Positions 41,111 through 49,466 of a DNA stretch of 64,000 nt are shown one piece after another. The stretch covers positions 1,116,001 to 1,180,000 of the forward strand of contig NZ_AP022573.1 of NCBI RefSeq assembly GCF_010729105.1, given 5' to 3'. Each line of letters opens with the position of its first letter. Position 1 is the first letter of the stretch. The DNA is from Mycobacterium saskatchewanense (GTDB taxonomy: Bacteria > Actinomycetota > Actinomycetes > Mycobacteriales > Mycobacteriaceae). Position numbers and translations under genes: made by a program. Below the pieces are notes generated by a model. The model searched no databases. It was given only the letters and a program-made list of their open reading frames with translations, and had not been told where the DNA came from.

Positions 41111-42868
41111 ATGGCAAAGCTGGTCTCGGTGAACGTCGGCAAGCCGAAAAACGTGCCATGGCAAGGCCGTACGGTTTACACCGGCGTCTGGAAAGCCCCC
41201 GTGACGGGGCCGCGCATGGTTCGCCGCCTCAATATCGACGGCGACGGCCAGGGCGACTTGGACGGCCATGGCGGGGAGAACCGGGCCGTGCTCTTCTACC
41301 AAGTCGCCTCCTACGACCACTGGGCGGCCGAGCTCGGGCGCGACGACCTGAAGCCCGGCGCGCTCGGCGAGAACTTCACCGTGGACGGGCTTCCCGATGA
41401 TGAAGTGTGCATCGGGGATCGCTATCGCATCGGCCCGGTGGTCCTCGAGGTCACCCAGCCCCGGGTCACCTGTTATCGGGTGGGCATCCGGGTCGGCGAG
41501 CCGCGCATGCCGGCGCTGCTGGTGTCGCATCGGCGGCCGGGCTTCTATTGCCGCGTGCTGGCCGAAGGCGAAGTCCAGGCGGGACAGGACATCGAGAAGA
41601 TCGCAGCCGGGCCCGAGCGGGTCACGGTCGCCGAGATCGACGCGCTGCTCTACCTGCCGGGCCATCCCCGGGACGCGCTGGAGCGCGCACTGCGCATCCC
41701 GGCGCTGAGCCCAGGCTGGAAGTGGTCGCTGCAGCAGCTGCTCGATCAGGGCGCCGACAAGGCGGCCGGCAACAGCGGCCTGACCGGCAGCACCGCCCCG
41801 CGGCCGGCCTGGCCGGGCTTCCGGTCACTACGCGTGACCGGTACCCGCGACGAAAGCACAACCGTGCGCTCCGTGTCGTTGGCCGGCGCCGACGGCGCGG
41901 CCCTGCCGGAATGGCTGCCCGGGCAGTCCGTCACTGTGCGGCTTCCGGCCGGACCCGACGGAGGGTCCCTGATCCGCAACTACTCACTGTCCAACGAGCC
42001 CGCCTCCGGCACATACCGAATCGGCGTCAAGCGCGAGCCGCACGGCACCGTCAGCGCATACATCCACGCCCATGTGCGGCCCGGCGACGTCGTCGACGTC
42101 GCGGCCCCGCGCGGGCCCTTCTTCCTCGACGACGGCGAAGACTCGCTGATCCTGCTCTCGGCGGGAGTCGGTGTCACGCCGGTGCTTTCCATGCTGCACT
42201 CACTGGCCGGGGTCGCGTCGAAACGATCCGTCTGGTGGGTGCACGGCGCGCGCGACGGCGCGGAGCACCCGTTCGCCGCGGAGGCTCGAGCGTTGCTCGA
42301 TGCATTGCCCAACCGGCGATCGCACGTCTTCTACAGCCGTCCGGCGCTCACCGATCGCCGAGGTGTCGATTACGACGAACAGGGCCGGATCACCGCCGAC
42401 GGCCTGCGCCTACTGGGCGTGCCCGTCACCGCGCAGGCCTACTTGTGCGGGCCGGAATTGTTCATGGCTGAAATGGGCAGGGCGCTCGCCGGAATCGGCG
42501 TCGACCCGGCCAACATCCATATGGAGACATTCGGCGCCCGCGCCGGTCTCACACCCGGTATCGCCCCTACCGGAGCGAAGCCGCCCCATCCGCCGGAAGG
42601 CCCGTCAGGCCCCGGACCCGAAATCCAGTTCGCGCGCAGCGCGCTGTCCGCGCAATGGGCCCCCGGCTACGAAAGCCTGCTCGAATTCGCCGAAGCGTGC
42701 GACGTGCCGACCCGGTGGTCATGCCGCACCGGTGTCTGCCACAACTGCGAGACGGCGCTGCTGTCCGGGCAGGTGCGGTACGGCCTCGATCCCCTCGAAC
42801 CTCCCGCCCCGGGCAGCGTCCTCCTCTGCGTTTCCACACCGTCAGAGAACGTCGTTCTCGATCTCTGA
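41111..42868 (+). CDS. MOSC domain - ferredoxin-reductase - 2Fe-2S fusion protein
   Basis: 585 residues, three modules. MOSC domain (1 to about 165): WQGRTVYTGVWKAP, DGDGQGDLDGHGG and the sulfur-carrier-type Cys in PRVTCYRVGIR. FAD/NAD(P) reductase (about 225-475): RNYSLSNEPASGTYRIGVK and LLSAGVGVTPVLSMLH. C-terminal plant-type ferredoxin with C538, C543, C546 and C573 (C-x4-C-x2-C...C). The layout resembles YiiM-like MOSC joined to a phthalate-dioxygenase-type reductase, so electron delivery to a bound or sulfur-linked cofactor is likely. Substrate unknown. ATG start follows GGGAAGGATC. Confidence 0.9.
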   Translation: MAKLVSVNVGKPKNVPWQGRTVYTGVWKAPVTGPRMVRRLNIDGDGQGDLDGHGGENRAVLFYQVASYDHWAAELGRDDLKPGALGENFTVDGLPDDEVCIGDRYRIGPVVLEVTQPRVTCYRVGIRVGEPRMPALLVSHRRPGFYCRVLAEGEVQAGQDIEKIAAGPERVTVAEIDALLYLPGHPRDALERALRIPALSPGWKWSLQQLLDQGADKAAGNSGLTGSTAPRPAWPGFRSLRVTGTRDESTTVRSVSLAGADGAALPEWLPGQSVTVRLPAGPDGGSLIRNYSLSNEPASGTYRIGVKREPHGTVSAYIHAHVRPGDVVDVAAPRGPFFLDDGEDSLILLSAGVGVTPVLSMLHSLAGVASKRSVWWVHGARDGAEHPFAAEARALLDALPNRRSHVFYSRPALTDRRGVDYDEQGRITADGLRLLGVPVTAQAYLCGPELFMAEMGRALAGIGVDPANIHMETFGARAGLTPGIAPTGAKPPHPPEGPSGPGPEIQFARSALSAQWAPGYESLLEFAEACDVPTRWSCRTGVCHNCETALLSGQVRYGLDPLEPPAPGSVLLCVSTPSENVVLDL

Positions 42869-42950
42869 AGAAATCAGGAAGAAAGCAAAGGGCGCATCGC
42901 CGCGGCGCGAGCGCCGCTTCGCACGCTCTGTGCGTAGTATCGAAATATTG

Positions 42951-42985
42951 CCGAACCGGGTCGGACTCGGGCCAGACCGGTTCGG
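42951..42985. promoter_or_regulatory. Inverted repeat CCGAACCGG / CCGGTTCGG
   Basis: Perfect 9-bp arms at 42951-42959 and 42977-42985 with a 17-base spacer, in the 152-base gap between the MOSC fusion and the SpoIIE gene and 35 bases before the latter's ATG. It could be a terminator stem for the upstream gene or an operator for the phosphatase operon. No T-run follows. Confidence 0.5.
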
Positions 42986-43020
42986 TTATTGACCACACAG
43001 ACCAGTGACAGGCCCATGCG

Positions 43021-44682
43021 ATGCATGATGGAGCGCCCATAGGCGTCGAGCCCGAACTCGACGCTTTGTGGGCCTCTGTGCCGTGCCCAACCCTGGTGGT
43101 CGACCGTGCCGGCATCGTCCGGACCGTGAGCGCATCGGCCGAGGCCGTCCTCCCGAACACCTCGCCGGGCGCCCGGCTCCAGGACACGGCCGACTGGCTG
43201 TGGCAGGCGCACGACCGCCTGGCCGGCGCCCCACCGGGTACGGCTGATACCGAGGCGGTCGTCGTGTCCGGAAGCCTGGCGGGTCGCAAATTCGACGCGC
43301 ACGCCGCGGTGCTGCCCAGCGGTGAGGTCGTGTGGTCGCTGGTCGAGGACACCGGCCAGCTGCTGCGCGACGCGCAGCGGGCGCTGGCGCGCGAACAGGA
43401 GCGCACGGCCTTCCTGCTCGAAGCGTCCTCGGTGTTGACGGCCTCGCTCAACGTCGACCGCTGCCGGGAAGCGACGGTGCAGATGGCGGCCCGTCACCTG
43501 GCGGACGCCGCGGTCCTGGTGGCACCCGCGGGGCGCGGCCGGCGGCTCCCGGTGTTCAGCAGCTTCGTGGACGGGGCGGTCGAGCAGTGCAGCGTGGACG
43601 CCGATCCCGCGACGGTGGCCGGATTGAGCGAGGCCTTGCACGGGTCCCCGCCGGTCTCGTCGGGCTGGATCGATCCCACGTCCGTGCCGGAATGGCTTGT
43701 GCCGCAGAACTTTTCCGGACCCGTCGGGTCTGTCATGATCATGACGCTGCCCGGGCACGGGGTGTCCGCCGGGGCGCTGGTGCTGCTGCGGCACGCCGAC
43801 CGGCCGGGGTTCTCCGAGGACGACGAGATGTTCGCGCGGCAGTTCTCGGCGCGGGCCGGAGCGGCCCTCTCCGCCGCCCGGCTGTACGCGGAGCAGGCGG
43901 CCATCACGCGCACGCTGATGCGCGACCTGCTCCCCCCGCCTTTGCACGGCCTGCACGGGATCGAATACGCCGGCGGTTACCGGGCCTCGAAGGACCACGA
44001 GGTCGTGGGCGGCGACTTCTACGACTTCCACCCCGCGGCGACGCCCGAGGACGAGACGCTCGTGGTGCTCGGGGACGTCTGCGGCAAGGGCCTCGAGGCC
44101 GCCGTGATGACGGGCAAGATCCGCAACACGCTGCAAGCGCTCACGCCGCTGGCGGCCAGCCACGAGGGCGTGCTCACGCTGCTCAACCGCGCGATGCTGT
44201 CCGACGACCACACCCGGTTCGCCACCCTCGTGCTGGCGTCAGTCGCCTACCGGGACGGTGAGGTGACGCTGCGGCTGACCAGCGCCGGGCATCCCCCGCC
44301 GCTGATCCTGCGCGACGGCGGCCACGTCGAAGAGGCCGACACCCGCGGCACCCTGGTCGGCGCCCTGCCGCAGATCAGGGTGCAGACGTTCGAGACGTCC
44401 CTGGCGCCGGGCGAGACGTGCGTGCTCTACACGGACGGGGTCACCGAGGCCCGCGGCGGCCCGCTGGGCGGCGACTTCTTCGGCGACCAGCGGCTGGCCG
44501 ACGCGCTGGCCCAATGCGCCGGGATGCCGGCCGAGGCCGTGGTCGAGCGGGTCCTGATGCTGACCGCGCAGTGGGTGGGTTTCCGCGCCCACGACGACAT
44601 CGCCGTGGTCGCCATCACGGCCCCGCGGCGCACCCATCTCAGCGCGGTCGACGGTCACACCCGGGGGAGGTATATCGCTTGA
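43021..44682 (+). CDS. PAS/GAF-sensor SpoIIE-type PP2C serine phosphatase (RsbU-like)
   Basis: 553 residues. A PAS-like region is at about 15-110 (CPTLVVDRAGIVRTVSASAE). A coiled linker RDAQRALAREQERTAFLLEA precedes a GAF region to about 300. The SpoIIE phosphatase domain is at about 320-540, with metal-site motifs VVGGDFYDF, VLGDVCGKGLEAA, TLVLASVAYRDG, TDGVTEARG and HDDIAVVAI. Such enzymes dephosphorylate STAS anti-sigma-antagonists in partner switching, and a STAS gene follows two genes later. No kinase (RsbW-like) domain is fused or adjacent, so the partner lies elsewhere. Confidence 0.9.
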   Translation: MHDGAPIGVEPELDALWASVPCPTLVVDRAGIVRTVSASAEAVLPNTSPGARLQDTADWLWQAHDRLAGAPPGTADTEAVVVSGSLAGRKFDAHAAVLPSGEVVWSLVEDTGQLLRDAQRALAREQERTAFLLEASSVLTASLNVDRCREATVQMAARHLADAAVLVAPAGRGRRLPVFSSFVDGAVEQCSVDADPATVAGLSEALHGSPPVSSGWIDPTSVPEWLVPQNFSGPVGSVMIMTLPGHGVSAGALVLLRHADRPGFSEDDEMFARQFSARAGAALSAARLYAEQAAITRTLMRDLLPPPLHGLHGIEYAGGYRASKDHEVVGGDFYDFHPAATPEDETLVVLGDVCGKGLEAAVMTGKIRNTLQALTPLAASHEGVLTLLNRAMLSDDHTRFATLVLASVAYRDGEVTLRLTSAGHPPPLILRDGGHVEEADTRGTLVGALPQIRVQTFETSLAPGETCVLYTDGVTEARGGPLGGDFFGDQRLADALAQCAGMPAEAVVERVLMLTAQWVGFRAHDDIAVVAITAPRRTHLSAVDGHTRGRYIA

Positions 44683-44921
44683 GTTGCAACGACACCGAGA
44701 CCACCACCCGGACTGCCGCTGCCACTGAGAATCTCACGAACCTCGAGAAGAGCCTCGTCCGTCACCGGGGTGCGCTCACCGACCGCGACGAGTACGCGGC
44801 CTCGCTGCGCCCCGCGCGCGAGCTGCTCGATGGCCAGCTGAACGATTTCCCACGAGCCCGCCGCCTGCTGCACGCGGCCAAAGACGCGCTCGACGCCGAG
44901 AGCCCGGGAGCACCCGAATGA
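44679..44921 (+). CDS. Small unknown protein between SpoIIE phosphatase and STAS genes
   Basis: 80 residues from TTG 44679, supported by the strong GGGGGAGG site 8 bases upstream and 4-base overlaps with both neighbours (TTGA before, ATGA after). The predicted protein is helical and charged (NLEKSLVRHRGALTDRDEYA, then LNDFPRARRLLHAAKDALDA), with no membrane segment. I do not recognise the family. The tight coupling implies it works with the phosphatase and the anti-sigma antagonist, for instance as an adaptor, but that is inference. Confidence 0.7.
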   Translation: MSCNDTETTTRTAAATENLTNLEKSLVRHRGALTDRDEYAASLRPARELLDGQLNDFPRARRLLHAAKDALDAESPGAPE

Positions 44922-45259
44922 CCCTGACCATGACCGCCGCCACGACACCGCGATCGGCCAGCCTGCACCTCGCCGGGGAACTCGACTACCAGTCCACCGG
45001 CGGCTTCATCGACACCGTCGACGCGTTGATCGGCCGGCGCCCCGCCCCGGAGGACCTGCACCTCGACCTCTCGGAACTGACCTTCTGCGACTCGGCCGGC
45101 CTGTCCGGTCTACTCCTCGTCCACCGCCGCACGAGCCAGGCCGGAGTGCGGCTGCACCTCGAACACCGGCCCCGGTTTCTCGACCGGATCCTCGACATCA
45201 CCGGCACGTTCGAGCACCTCGTGACGTCGAACGCCCCGGGCGAGACCGGGGTCCGTTAA
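44918..45259 (+). CDS. STAS-domain anti-sigma factor antagonist
   Basis: 113 residues. STAS fold: [23 protein letters not shown], then [21 protein letters not shown] with the phospho-acceptor Ser59 in the D-S-A-G loop, and a C-terminal helix [15 protein letters not shown]. In the unphosphorylated form such proteins bind the anti-sigma kinase and free a sigma factor; the upstream SpoIIE phosphatase is the expected activator. Start overlaps the small gene by 4 bases. Confidence 0.9.
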   Translation: MTLTMTAATTPRSASLHLAGELDYQSTGGFIDTVDALIGRRPAPEDLHLDLSELTFCDSAGLSGLLLVHRRTSQAGVRLHLEHRPRFLDRILDITGTFEHLVTSNAPGETGVR

Positions 45260-45287
45260 GGCCGTCGCACCGAATCTGGCTCCGACG

Positions 45288-45965
45288 ATGAACTCTCCGA
45301 GCGGCTTCCTCCGGCGAACCAGGACGCGCACCTTCCGCGACCGCCGCGAAGCCGGCCGCGCCCTGGCGGGCGAACTGGGCTCCTACCGCAAAAAGGACGG
45401 CGTGCTGGTGCTCGGGCTGGCGCGCGGCGGCGTCCCGGTGGCTCGGGAGATCGCGGCGGCGCTGCACGCCCCGCTGGACGCCTTCGTGGTCCGCAAACTC
45501 GGGGTGCCCGGCTGGTCGGAGCTCGCGATGGGGGCGCTGGCCAGCGGCGGTGCGCTGGTATTGAACGACAACGTGATCGCCAGCATGCGGGTCACCGACG
45601 AGCAGGTCCGCGAGGTGATCGAACGCGAGACCGCGGAGCTCGCCCGGCGGGAGCGGGCCTACCGGGGTGACCGCCCGGTCGCCGACCCCCGCGGCAAGAC
45701 CGTCATCCTGGTCGACGACGGCATCGCCACCGGTGCCAGCATGCTGGCCGCCGTCCGCGCGGTGCGGGCCGGGCAGCCGAAGTCGATCGTGGTGGCGGTG
45801 CCCGTCGGGGCGTCGTCGACCTGCCGCGAACTCGCACGGGAGGCCGACGAGGTGGTGTGCGTGACCATGCCGCCCGGATTCGAAGCGGTCGGGCAGGTCT
45901 ACGCCGACTTCCACCAGGTCGGCGACAACGAGGTGCGCCGGCTGCTCAGCACCCCGACGGGTTGA
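45288..45965 (+). CDS. Phosphoribosyltransferase-family protein (Rv2143-like)
   Basis: 225 residues. A PRTase type I fold with the PRPP loop [13 protein letters not shown] at about residues 139-151, an N-terminal [18 protein letters not shown], and [18 protein letters not shown] between. It resembles the N-terminal part of M. tuberculosis Rv2143, which is longer (about 350 aa) as I recall. Members are thought to act on unusual bases or as regulators, and the substrate is not known. It is where conserved synteny resumes after the accessory stretch. Confidence 0.85.
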   Translation: MNSPSGFLRRTRTRTFRDRREAGRALAGELGSYRKKDGVLVLGLARGGVPVAREIAAALHAPLDAFVVRKLGVPGWSELAMGALASGGALVLNDNVIASMRVTDEQVREVIERETAELARRERAYRGDRPVADPRGKTVILVDDGIATGASMLAAVRAVRAGQPKSIVVAVPVGASSTCRELAREADEVVCVTMPPGFEAVGQVYADFHQVGDNEVRRLLSTPTG

Positions 45966-45974
45966 GCGGCGGTC

Positions 45975-46346
45975 CTACCTGGCCGGCTCCTCGCCGGGCC
46001 CGTCCGCGGGCACCCGGGATTCCTCCGACACTTCGGGCTCCCCGGTCGCGTGGGCGGCGTCCTCACCGGTTGCGTCGCCGGTGGGCAGGTCGTGCGACTC
46101 CTCCCCCGGAACCTCTTCCGGGTAGTCGACGTAGGCGTCATGGTCCTCCCCGGCCACCTCGTCCTCGTGCGGCGGCTCGCCGGTGTCGCGGCGCTGGCGT
46201 TCCCGCACCGCGTCGATGATCAGCAGCACCACGCCCAGGACGCTGGCCCCGATGCAGACCCACGCCACCAGCTCGTTGCTGGTCACAACCGCGAACACCA
46301 ACGCCACGAGCCCGATGAGGGCCAGGACCAGCGCAATGATGAGCAT
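45975..46346 (-). CDS. Small membrane protein with acidic tail (Rv2144c-like)
   Basis: 123 residues from ATG 46346, with GGAGGA 8 bases upstream. Two membrane helices (about 2-22 and 27-48) are followed by a basic RERQRRD and a 70-residue strongly acidic, disordered cytoplasmic tail (EDEVAGEDHDAYVDYPEEV). In position and architecture it matches M. tuberculosis Rv2144c, next to wag31. Function unknown; a structural link with the division cluster is only positional. Confidence 0.85.
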   Translation of the reverse strand: MLIIALVLALIGLVALVFAVVTSNELVAWVCIGASVLGVVLLIIDAVRERQRRDTGEPPHEDEVAGEDHDAYVDYPEEVPGEESHDLPTGDATGEDAAHATGEPEVSEESRVPADGPGEEPAR

Positions 46347-46409
46347 CAGTCGTCCTCCAGCCGACAAGCCCGACCGTCAGGTCCAGGCATCTGGTGTGCG
46401 GTTCCGATG

Positions 46410-47213
46410 CTAGTTATTGCCCCGATTGAACTGATCGAACCCGCCGGCGTCGGCGCTGGAGTCGACCGGTGCGGCCGACCCGCGCTGGCCGAGCTCCTCC
46501 AGCTGGGATTCGAGGTAGGTCTTGAGTCGCGTGCGGTATTCGCGCTCGAAGGTGCGGAGCTGCTCGAGGCGGCCTTCCAGCACCGTGCGCTGCTGGTTGA
46601 TGGTTCCCATGATCTCGGAGTGCTTGCGCTCGGCGTCGGCCTGCAGGGCGTCGGCCTTTTCCTGGGCCTGACGCAGCTGGGCCTCGGAGCGGGTCTGCGC
46701 GTCGGCCAGCATCGCGTCGGCGCGCTGGCGGGCCTCGGTGACCGTGGTCTCGGCGGTGTGCCGCGCCTCGCTGAGGATCTGGTCGGCGTTGGCGCGGGCG
46801 TCGGCCAGCATCTTCTCCGACTCGGCCTTGGCGGTGCTGGTCAGGCGGTCGGCGGTGTCCTGCGCGAGGGTCAACACGCGGGCGGCCTTCATGGCCTGCT
46901 CCTCGTTGTTGCCCGCGGGCGCCGCGGGGGCCGCAACCGGGGCCGGGGCCGCCTTGACGGGCTCCGGCTCGGGCGTCGGGATCGCCTGGGTCGGCGCGGC
47001 GGTGACGGACGGGCCGGCGGCGCCACCGGCGGCGAGCTCCTGGTCCAGCTCCTCGATCCGCTGACGCAGATCGGAGTTCTCTTCGATGAGCCGCGTCAGC
47101 TCGGCCTCGACCAGGTCGAGGAAAGCGTCGACCTCGTCTTCGTTGTAGCCCCGCTTGCCGATGGGTGGCTTACTGAACGCCACATTGTGGACGTCGGCTG
47201 GTGTAAGCGGCAT
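46410..47213 (-). CDS. wag31: Wag31 / DivIVA, polar growth scaffold
   Basis: 267 residues. The DivIVA N-terminal membrane-curvature domain (1-60) is [30 protein letters not shown] Pro/Ala/Thr linker follows with the TPEPEP region that in M. tuberculosis holds the PknA phosphosite. A long coiled coil spans about 105-240. Wag31 marks the cell poles and directs peptidoglycan synthesis and tip elongation. It is the last gene of the division cluster, separated from the YggT gene by 261 bases, so it probably has its own promoter. Confidence 0.96.
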   Translation of the reverse strand: MPLTPADVHNVAFSKPPIGKRGYNEDEVDAFLDLVEAELTRLIEENSDLRQRIEELDQELAAGGAAGPSVTAAPTQAIPTPEPEPVKAAPAPVAAPAAPAGNNEEQAMKAARVLTLAQDTADRLTSTAKAESEKMLADARANADQILSEARHTAETTVTEARQRADAMLADAQTRSEAQLRQAQEKADALQADAERKHSEIMGTINQQRTVLEGRLEQLRTFEREYRTRLKTYLESQLEELGQRGSAAPVDSSADAGGFDQFNRGNN

Positions 47214-47474
47214 TGTTTCGTCCCCTCAAGTTCCTGTCGAACGTTCTGGAAAGTGTAGAACGCAGTGCTAGCCGTCGCGCAACTGCCGTCCATCCTGTCA
47301 CACCAGCCGCGAACGTTGCTGAGTCGGCCAATAATTAAGAACGGATTTCAAACACTAAGAGCAATAAAATCCCATTCCTTAGATTTTTTAAATCGCGCCC
47401 CCCGAACCGACACTAAAACGTGGCCGAACCGTCTCCCGGCTTCGCCCGCGACTTCTCCGATGACCGCGCGTCGC
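47214..47474 (-). promoter_or_regulatory. wag31 upstream region with an AT-rich block
   Basis: A 261-base non-coding gap. Bases 47330-47395 are unusually AT-rich for this genome (AATTAAGAACGG, TAAAATCCC, TTAGATTTTTTAAATC). It probably carries the wag31 promoter and may give strong or regulated expression. Exact boxes were not fixed. Confidence 0.45.
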
Positions 47475-47765
47475 TCACGCGGCGGCACCGAACGCCAGCT
47501 GCATGCCGATGAACGCGACCAGGAGCAGCACCATGATGGACAGGTCGAAGCGGACCGCACCGATGGTGAGCTGGGGAATCAGGCGGCGAAGCAGTTTCAC
47601 CGGCGGATCGGTGATCGACATGATGATCTCGAGGATCACCACGGTGAGGCCGGTGGGCCGCCAGTCGCGACTGAATGAGCGGATGAACTCCACGACCACG
47701 CGCGCAATGAGCAGCAGCCAGAAGATGAACAGCGCAAACCCAAGGATCTGGAAAAACAGCACCAA
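47475..47765 (-). CDS. YggT-family membrane protein (Rv2146c-like)
   Basis: 96 residues from TTG 47765, or 95 from GTG 47762. Two hydrophobic segments, QILGFALFIFWLLLIARVVVEF and LSIMVLLLVAFIGMQLAF, flank the conserved SITDPPVKLLRRLIP loop that defines YggT proteins. In actinobacteria the gene sits between sepF and wag31, as here, and is thought to help division or osmotic fitness; the mechanism is unknown. Confidence 0.93.
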   Translation of the reverse strand: MVLFFQILGFALFIFWLLLIARVVVEFIRSFSRDWRPTGLTVVILEIIMSITDPPVKLLRRLIPQLTIGAVRFDLSIMVLLLVAFIGMQLAFGAAA

Positions 47766-47922
47766 CTGCGGGCCCCGACCTTACTCGTGAGACGTCAAGT
47801 GCCGCACGTCAGCGCGGCAGTTGCCAGCGTACCGACTCCGAAGAGGCACCCACATCCGGTGTGAGCAGCATCAACACGGTGCGGTCGGCACCCGGGCCAC
47901 GCGACGCGGGGTGGCTAGCGCG

Positions 47923-48579
47923 TTATTGGTAGGCGTAGAAACCGGTTTCGGCGATCCGGCGGCGCTCCTCCGGGGACACATCGACGTCGGCCGGCGACAG
48001 CAGGAACACCTTGGTCGCGACCTTGTCGAAGGAGCCGCGCAGCGCGAACGCCAGCCCGGCGGCGAAATCGACCAGCCGTTTCGCGTCGGCGTTGTCCATC
48101 GCCACCAGGTCCATGATCACGGGGGTGCCGTCGCGGAACCGCTCGCCGATGGTGCGGGCCTCACTGTAGTCCTTGGGCCGCAGCGTGGTGATCTTCGACA
48201 GCGGGTGGCCCTCTTCGAACATCATGGCCATCCGGCGCGGGTCCATCGCCAGGGCGCCACGCGTGGAGTTGCGCAGCCAGGACCCCAGGCGCGGCCTGGT
48301 CATGTCGGGGCGATCGAACTCGCGCGGGTGAACGGCACCATAGCGCGGGTCGTCCGCATAGCCCCCGCGGTAACTGGCCGGCGGCGGGTAATCTGCGGGC
48401 TCGGCGCGTGGGTCGTCATATTCGCGCCCCTCGTAGCGGCCGTCCAGGCGGCCATATCCCTCGTCGAAGCGGGGACGCGGGAAGCCGCGCGACGGGGCCC
48501 GGTCGTCGTAATACTCGTCGTCGTAGTCGTCCATCGGGGCCATCCCGAAATAGGCCTTGACCTTGTGCAGTGTGCTCAT
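47923..48579 (-). CDS. sepF: SepF, FtsZ membrane anchor
   Basis: 218 residues. The N-terminal amphipathic membrane-binding helix is [16 protein letters not shown] long acidic/Tyr/Arg-rich disordered linker spans about 17-110. The SepF core (about 125-215) is [44 protein letters not shown] and [17 protein letters not shown]. It tethers FtsZ to the membrane and is essential in mycobacteria, which lack FtsA. It follows the YggS gene in the same direction. Confidence 0.96.
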   Translation of the reverse strand: MSTLHKVKAYFGMAPMDDYDDEYYDDRAPSRGFPRPRFDEGYGRLDGRYEGREYDDPRAEPADYPPPASYRGGYADDPRYGAVHPREFDRPDMTRPRLGSWLRNSTRGALAMDPRRMAMMFEEGHPLSKITTLRPKDYSEARTIGERFRDGTPVIMDLVAMDNADAKRLVDFAAGLAFALRGSFDKVATKVFLLSPADVDVSPEERRRIAETGFYAYQ

Positions 48580-48644
48580 TGCGTTCGACCCCTTCTAGCC
48601 CCTGGCGTTGGTGTCAGTGATGAAGATGTGACTACAGTGACTTA

Positions 48645-49466
48645 TTACGGTGACGGTAGCGGCCGGGGGCCCAATAGCGCGGTACCGACACGCACACACG
48701 TCGAACCGTGTTTGACGGCGACTTCGAAATCGTTGCTCATGCCGGCCGAGAGGCCGACGGCCCCGGGGTGCGACCCGAGCACCCGCCGGTATTCGGATTG
48801 CAGCCGGTCGAAGGCCCGGTCGGGGTCCCAGTCCAGCGGCGGAATCGCCATCAGCCCGACGAGCTTGAGGTTCTTGGCCTGCGCGGTCTGGTCACACACC
48901 TGGTCCACGGCCTTCGCGTTCGAGATGTCGACTCCCCCGCGCGAGACGTCGCCGTCGAGGCTGAGCTGCACATAGACGCGCAGCGACTCGGCGCGATGTC
49001 CGTCGGCCAGCGCGACGCCCGCCCCGCGATCGAGCGCCGTCACCAGCGCGACGCTGTCGACGGAGTGCGCGGTGTGCGCCCACCGCGCCACCGAGCGCGC
49101 CTTGTTGCGTTGGATGTGACCCACCATGTGCCAGCGGATGCCGCGCGAATCGGTCCACGGGGAAGCCGCCGACCCTTTCCCGGTGTCGGCCAATCGGGCG
49201 ACTTCGGCCACCTTCGCCGACGCTTCCTGGTCGCGCGATTCCCCAACGGCCCGGCAACCCAATCGAGACAAAATCACTACATCGGTTGCTGGAAAGAATT
49301 TGGTAATTGGCAAAAGCTCAATTTCGCCGACATTGCGACCCGCCGCTTCCGCGGCCGCCGCAAGGCGCGATCGGACCACCGCCAGCGCATGGGTCAATTC
49401 GGCTTCGCGGTTTCCCGGCTCGCCCCGACTTCCGCCGGCCGCGTCCCCTGGGGCCACCACCGTCAC
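48645..49466 (-). CDS. YggS/PROSC-family PLP-binding protein
   Basis: About 273 residues from GTG 49466, which overlaps the pgeF stop by 4 bases; a shorter start nearer AELTHAL would give the 258 residues of M. tuberculosis Rv2148c. The PLP lysine lies in LLPITKFFPATDV. Further family marks are GESRDQEA, WHMVGHIQRNKA, GGVDISNAKA and GLSAGMSNDFEVAVKHGST. It maintains vitamin B6 and amino-acid balance without known catalysis. Located between pgeF and sepF, as in many Gram-positive division clusters. Confidence 0.93.
   Translation of the reverse strand: MTVVAPGDAAGGSRGEPGNREAELTHALAVVRSRLAAAAEAAGRNVGEIELLPITKFFPATDVVILSRLGCRAVGESRDQEASAKVAEVARLADTGKGSAASPWTDSRGIRWHMVGHIQRNKARSVARWAHTAHSVDSVALVTALDRGAGVALADGHRAESLRVYVQLSLDGDVSRGGVDISNAKAVDQVCDQTAQAKNLKLVGLMAIPPLDWDPDRAFDRLQSEYRRVLGSHPGAVGLSAGMSNDFEVAVKHGSTCVRVGTALLGPRPLPSP

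Noticed and set aside
42869..45270. Second copy of the tRNA-Leu 3' end as an attachment site
   Set aside because: Scanning for the GGGTTCAAGTCCCC and CTCGGAC strings near the right border found only short chance matches.
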